Assembly: GCA_027365485.1 (NCBI GenBank)
Contig: DAHXNH010000363.1
Coordinates: forward strand, 1-34,285
Source of the DNA: Clostridiales bacterium
GTDB taxonomy: Bacteria > Bacillota > Sulfobacillia > Sulfobacillales > Sulfobacillaceae
Direction of reading: 5' to 3'
Length of the DNA stretch: 34,285 nt
Below the pieces are notes generated by a model. It was not told the DNA's origin. It saw nothing but the letters and a program-made list of their open reading frames with translations, and made no database searches. Below are positions 31,972 through 34,285 of this stretch, piece by piece (within the stretch, counting starts at the first letter, position 1; the number at the start of each line of letters is the position of its first letter). Made by a program: the position numbers and the translations under genes.

Positions 31972-33537
31972 ATGCACATCCACCCCTCAACCTTTTGGGC
32001 TATCTTGGCTGCTCTCACACTCTATACACTGGTCTTGCTTGGCCTTTCCTACCGCGCCAAGCGGCGTTCGGGCGAGAGCGGATACTTCGATGCCGGCAAG
32101 AAACTTTCCCCAACCACCGTGTTTTTGATGGTGACGGCCCTTTGGACGTCCTCGACAATCGCTATGGAAATCGACACCGGATTTGCCGACGGCTGGTCCG
32201 CGGTCTGGCTCGGGGCGAGTACCGCTCTGCTTTCAATCCTGGTCTCATGGCTCGCTCCTCGCTTTCTGAGGCTCGGCTATACCACCAATAGCGAACTCTT
32301 AGGCCGTGCCTACGGTCCGTTGGTCCGACGGCTGACCGGTGTGGTGATTGGAGCGACCTTTCCCATTTTTGCCATGTCGAACGCACTCTTTGCGGGTTAT
32401 TTCTTGCATGCCCTGTTGGGCTGGCCCCTGTGGTTTAGCCTGGTAGCCACCACGTTTTTGCTCTTAGCCACCGTACAATTTGCTGGCTTGGAGTCCTTAG
32501 CCGCCATTCAGGGTGTAAACTTAGTTTTCATTTTGCTTGCGCTAGGCCTGTTAGTAGTGTTGGTGCATGGGTTACCCGCGCATCCTCTGACCGTAGGCCA
32601 TCATCCTAGTCCGGTAGCGAATGCCACCATCTTGGTGTGGCTAGGAACCAATTTGCTCAACGTCTTTTCCGCCCAGGCAGAATTCCAGGCGGTCGTCGCA
32701 GCCAAAAATGCCCGACGTGCTCAACTGGCGGTCTTGGCCTCGTCGCTTTTCGTCGGTTTAGTGGTGTTCGCCGCGACTTGGGTCGGACGCCAGGCCCGAA
32801 TCGATCTCGGCGCGGTCCCCGGCGGCGGTCTCTCCGCCGTCTCCCATCTGGTGCTAACCCAGGCTAGTCCGCTCGAAGCCGTGCTGATCGCGGTCGGTAT
32901 TTGGGGACTGGCATTAACCTGGTGTGGCCCTCTCCTTTTCTCAGGTGCCGTCAGCCTGGGTCGTGACGCGATTTCTGCTTCGGTGCGCTGGACGAAAATG
33001 GCGCTGGTCGGTGAGGCTGGTTTGATGATCTCCTTAGCTCTATGGCGTCCTGACGCTTTAGCCTGGTGGAGTGTGTTTGGACTCACGGTCAGAAATGCCG
33101 GGGTGGTGGGCCCAACCTTGGCCTTGTTGCTATGGGGAGATCGGGTGCCAAGGTGGTCGGTCGTCGGCGCTATCGGCGCTGGCATCGCGGCGGGGGTCGG
33201 TCTTAATGCGGCCACCGGATTCTCCGCCGTACACTTCTTGTGGGGCATTAACCCGATGTGGATTTCGCAGACCGTCTCTCTGGTGGTTTTGGCATTTGGG
33301 CGGTGGTGGAGTTCTCCCCATCGCTCCGAATCGGCGCTTTGGCTGGCGATCGCTCTTGGCCTCTTGATGGCCGAGGCTTCGGGCAATGTGCTTCCGGTAA
33401 GCCTGCGCGGCATCACGTTGCTGGCTACCAGCGGCCTCTTCTTCGCACTCACTCATCTGGTTTTGGAACACGCCAAAAAAGCCTCCAATTCGAAACCATC
33501 GTGGCAGCTTCTGGACGATAACGTCGCGAGCGAATGA
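31972..33537 (+). CDS. Sodium/solute symporter (SSS family)
   Basis: This 521-residue carrier with about thirteen membrane segments belongs to the SSS group of cation-coupled solute symporters. It opens FWAILAALTLYTLVLLGLSY; the next loop (GYFDAGKKLSPTTVFLMVTA) is the conserved N-terminal region, and YTTNSELLGRAYGPLVRRLTG is a typical SSS segment. The substrate is unknown. GGAGGAG precedes ATG at 31972; the frame is open to 31864 but the extra 36 residues lack a start signal and are not membrane-like. Confidence 0.82.
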   Translation: MHIHPSTFWAILAALTLYTLVLLGLSYRAKRRSGESGYFDAGKKLSPTTVFLMVTALWTSSTIAMEIDTGFADGWSAVWLGASTALLSILVSWLAPRFLRLGYTTNSELLGRAYGPLVRRLTGVVIGATFPIFAMSNALFAGYFLHALLGWPLWFSLVATTFLLLATVQFAGLESLAAIQGVNLVFILLALGLLVVLVHGLPAHPLTVGHHPSPVANATILVWLGTNLLNVFSAQAEFQAVVAAKNARRAQLAVLASSLFVGLVVFAATWVGRQARIDLGAVPGGGLSAVSHLVLTQASPLEAVLIAVGIWGLALTWCGPLLFSGAVSLGRDAISASVRWTKMALVGEAGLMISLALWRPDALAWWSVFGLTVRNAGVVGPTLALLLWGDRVPRWSVVGAIGAGIAAGVGLNAATGFSAVHFLWGINPMWISQTVSLVVLAFGRWWSSPHRSESALWLAIALGLLMAEASGNVLPVSLRGITLLATSGLFFALTHLVLEHAKKASNSKPSWQLLDDNVASE

Positions 33538-33553
33538 GATCCTATGATCGCCG

Positions 33554-33582
33554 TTGACAGGCCCTAGACGAACGCCCAAAAT
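33554..33582 (+). promoter_or_regulatory. Promoter of the zinc-ribbon gene
   Basis: A perfect TTGACA (33554-33559) is followed after 17 bases by CAAAAT (33577-33582). It lies 38 bases before the ATG at 33620. Confidence 0.55.
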
Positions 33583-33619
33583 GAACTTGATTGTAGCCGA
33601 TCCTAGGAGGTTGTCCGCC

Positions 33620-33793
33620 ATGGCCCAAGAACCGATAGTTCTGAACGAATTTAAGTGCGTGGATTGTGATCAACTCTTCTTAATGCCGGGTAAAGCTCCG
33701 GCTAAATTCTGCCCGCGCTGTGGTTCTGATGGCATTCAATTTGGCGCGGTCACCCATGTACAAGTCGTGGATACCAAAATTCGCGACCAGTGA
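33620..33793 (+). CDS. Small zinc-ribbon protein
   Basis: The 57-residue protein has two Cys pairs, CVDC and CPRC, spaced as a single zinc ribbon (KCVDCDQLFLMPGKAPAKF, then CPRCGSDG). TAGGAGG lies nine bases before ATG at 33620; the frame is open upstream but that part precedes the ribosome binding site. The role is unknown; such proteins usually bind nucleic acid or act as a subunit. A hairpin follows about 37 bases downstream. Confidence 0.75.
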   Translation: MAQEPIVLNEFKCVDCDQLFLMPGKAPAKFCPRCGSDGIQFGAVTHVQVVDTKIRDQ

Positions 33794-33829
33794 CTTCTGG
33801 CAGGCACCATTCCTCTCCTTTAGTTTCCC

Positions 33830-33865
33830 TAGCGGCATGGAGCGAGACATCCCTTCATGCCGCTA
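33830..33865 (+). terminator. Stem-loop after the zinc-ribbon gene
   Basis: TAGCGGCATG (33830-33839) and CATGCCGCTA (33856-33865) form a perfect 10-bp stem with a 16-base loop, 37 bases past the stop. There is no T-tract. Confidence 0.5.
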
Positions 33866-34056
33866 TCCTCATGATCGACGCGGCGCTTTCATGGCGAGCG
33901 GGGGTTCTTTCAAAGATTCACCGTACATATTCGGTAACCCCGGGTTATCGAGTAGGCTGCAGGCGCCGTAGTTTAGGTGAACTGTCGCTCCGTTTGCTGC
34001 CTCTTTCGATTGACAGTGCCTCAGTACGCCACCCTGCCCGATTTCCTGCAACCTCT

Positions 34057-34285
34057 CTAAAATTCCGTACCAGGAACTAGACACAATCGCTCAGCCTCTG
34101 TAAAAGCCGGAATGACCGTCCGTACCACCGCGGACGTGCCCGTCACCGTGATGTCGACCACCAAGAGTTGCACCAGTTTGGCTTGCCCTGGGGCGTCCAA
34201 TGCCGCGAGGCCCTGGGCGACCTCGGCCGCAAACGTGGTCGCGGCCTGCAACCGTTGGGTATCCACCGCCAAGGCTGCCCGCTGG
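34057..34285 (-). CDS. Probable large serine recombinase, C-terminal part
   Basis: Seventy-five codons of an open minus-strand gene enter from the right edge and end in TAG at 34059-34057. The sequence EVAQGLAALDAPGQAKLVQL, then LLVVDITVTGTSAVVRTVIP, has the helix-plus-strand ending of large serine recombinases and related resolvases (…LLELLVDRVxVxGxxVxIxxxIP). The catalytic domain lies outside the window, so the call rests on the C-terminal pattern only. It would be a second recombinase-type mobile element border, matching the one at the left edge. Confidence 0.55.
   Translation of the reverse strand, partial: QRAALAVDTQRLQAATTFAAEVAQGLAALDAPGQAKLVQLLVVDITVTGTSAVVRTVIPAFTEAERLCLVPGTEF

Noticed and set aside
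32721-33452. Long minus-strand ORF of 243 codons opposite the SSS symporter
   Set aside because: It is an antisense shadow of a well-supported membrane protein gene, with no ribosome binding site and an atypical Pro/Thr/Ala-rich translation.

Overview
The window looks like a chromosomal segment of a spore-forming, Gram-positive, probably acidophilic or thermotolerant Firmicute of the Sulfobacillus/Alicyclobacillus kind. The evidence is a complete gerA-type germination operon, a dacF-like carboxypeptidase, minC, AGGAGG-type ribosome binding sites, many TTG/GTG starts, and a UDP-sulfoquinovose (sulfolipid) synthase near an ATP sulfurylase. The genus is inferred; no rRNA or other marker gene is present.

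Layout. 1-117 is the 5' end of an IS607-type orfA that runs off the left edge. 595-4387 is the gerA operon (A-C-B order, minus strand). 4747-5052 is a small Ala/Gln-rich protein behind a near-perfect sigma-G promoter. 5461-7075 holds minC, a DUF2103 gene and a broken Fur-family gene. 7072-11548 is one minus-strand operon of six genes: acetyltransferase, PIG-V-like mannosyltransferase, polyprenyl-phosphate glycosyltransferase, GtrA and a split ThrE exporter. 11700-14251 holds two small envelope proteins, a stand-alone DUF59 protein and an Mrp/ApbC ATPase. 14287-21271 is a sugar and sulfur block: cupin, SQD1-like synthase, GT2, DacF, ATP sulfurylase and an acyl-CoA synthetase-like enzyme.

21.3-28.5 kb is an accessory region with gene decay. 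It has two inverted, non-autonomous IS200/IS605-type mini-elements (22191-22534 minus, 26190-26506 plus). Each keeps a left-end hairpin, the start of tnpB and an omega-RNA-like right end. It also has two secreted Asp-box beta-propeller proteins, a DIP1984-family gene and three broken genes. The plus-strand element sits inside an OmpR-type winged-helix gene. Deleting exactly the proposed element restores that gene's reading frame, which fixes both element ends to the base.

28.5-33.8 kb returns to ordinary genes: MFS permease, NUDIX hydrolase, SRAP/YedK peptidase, SSS symporter and a zinc-ribbon protein. The right edge carries the C-terminus of a probable large serine recombinase.

Working together: the germination operon and the sigma-G gene serve the spore. 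SQD1 and ATP sulfurylase both touch sulfate assimilation and sulfolipid head groups. The PIG-V/DPM/GtrA genes look like a polyprenyl-linked cell-envelope glycosylation set. DUF59 and Mrp belong to Fe-S cluster handling. The most novel material is the pair of mini-elements with covarying RNA hairpins and the way one of them has split and re-started a regulator gene.
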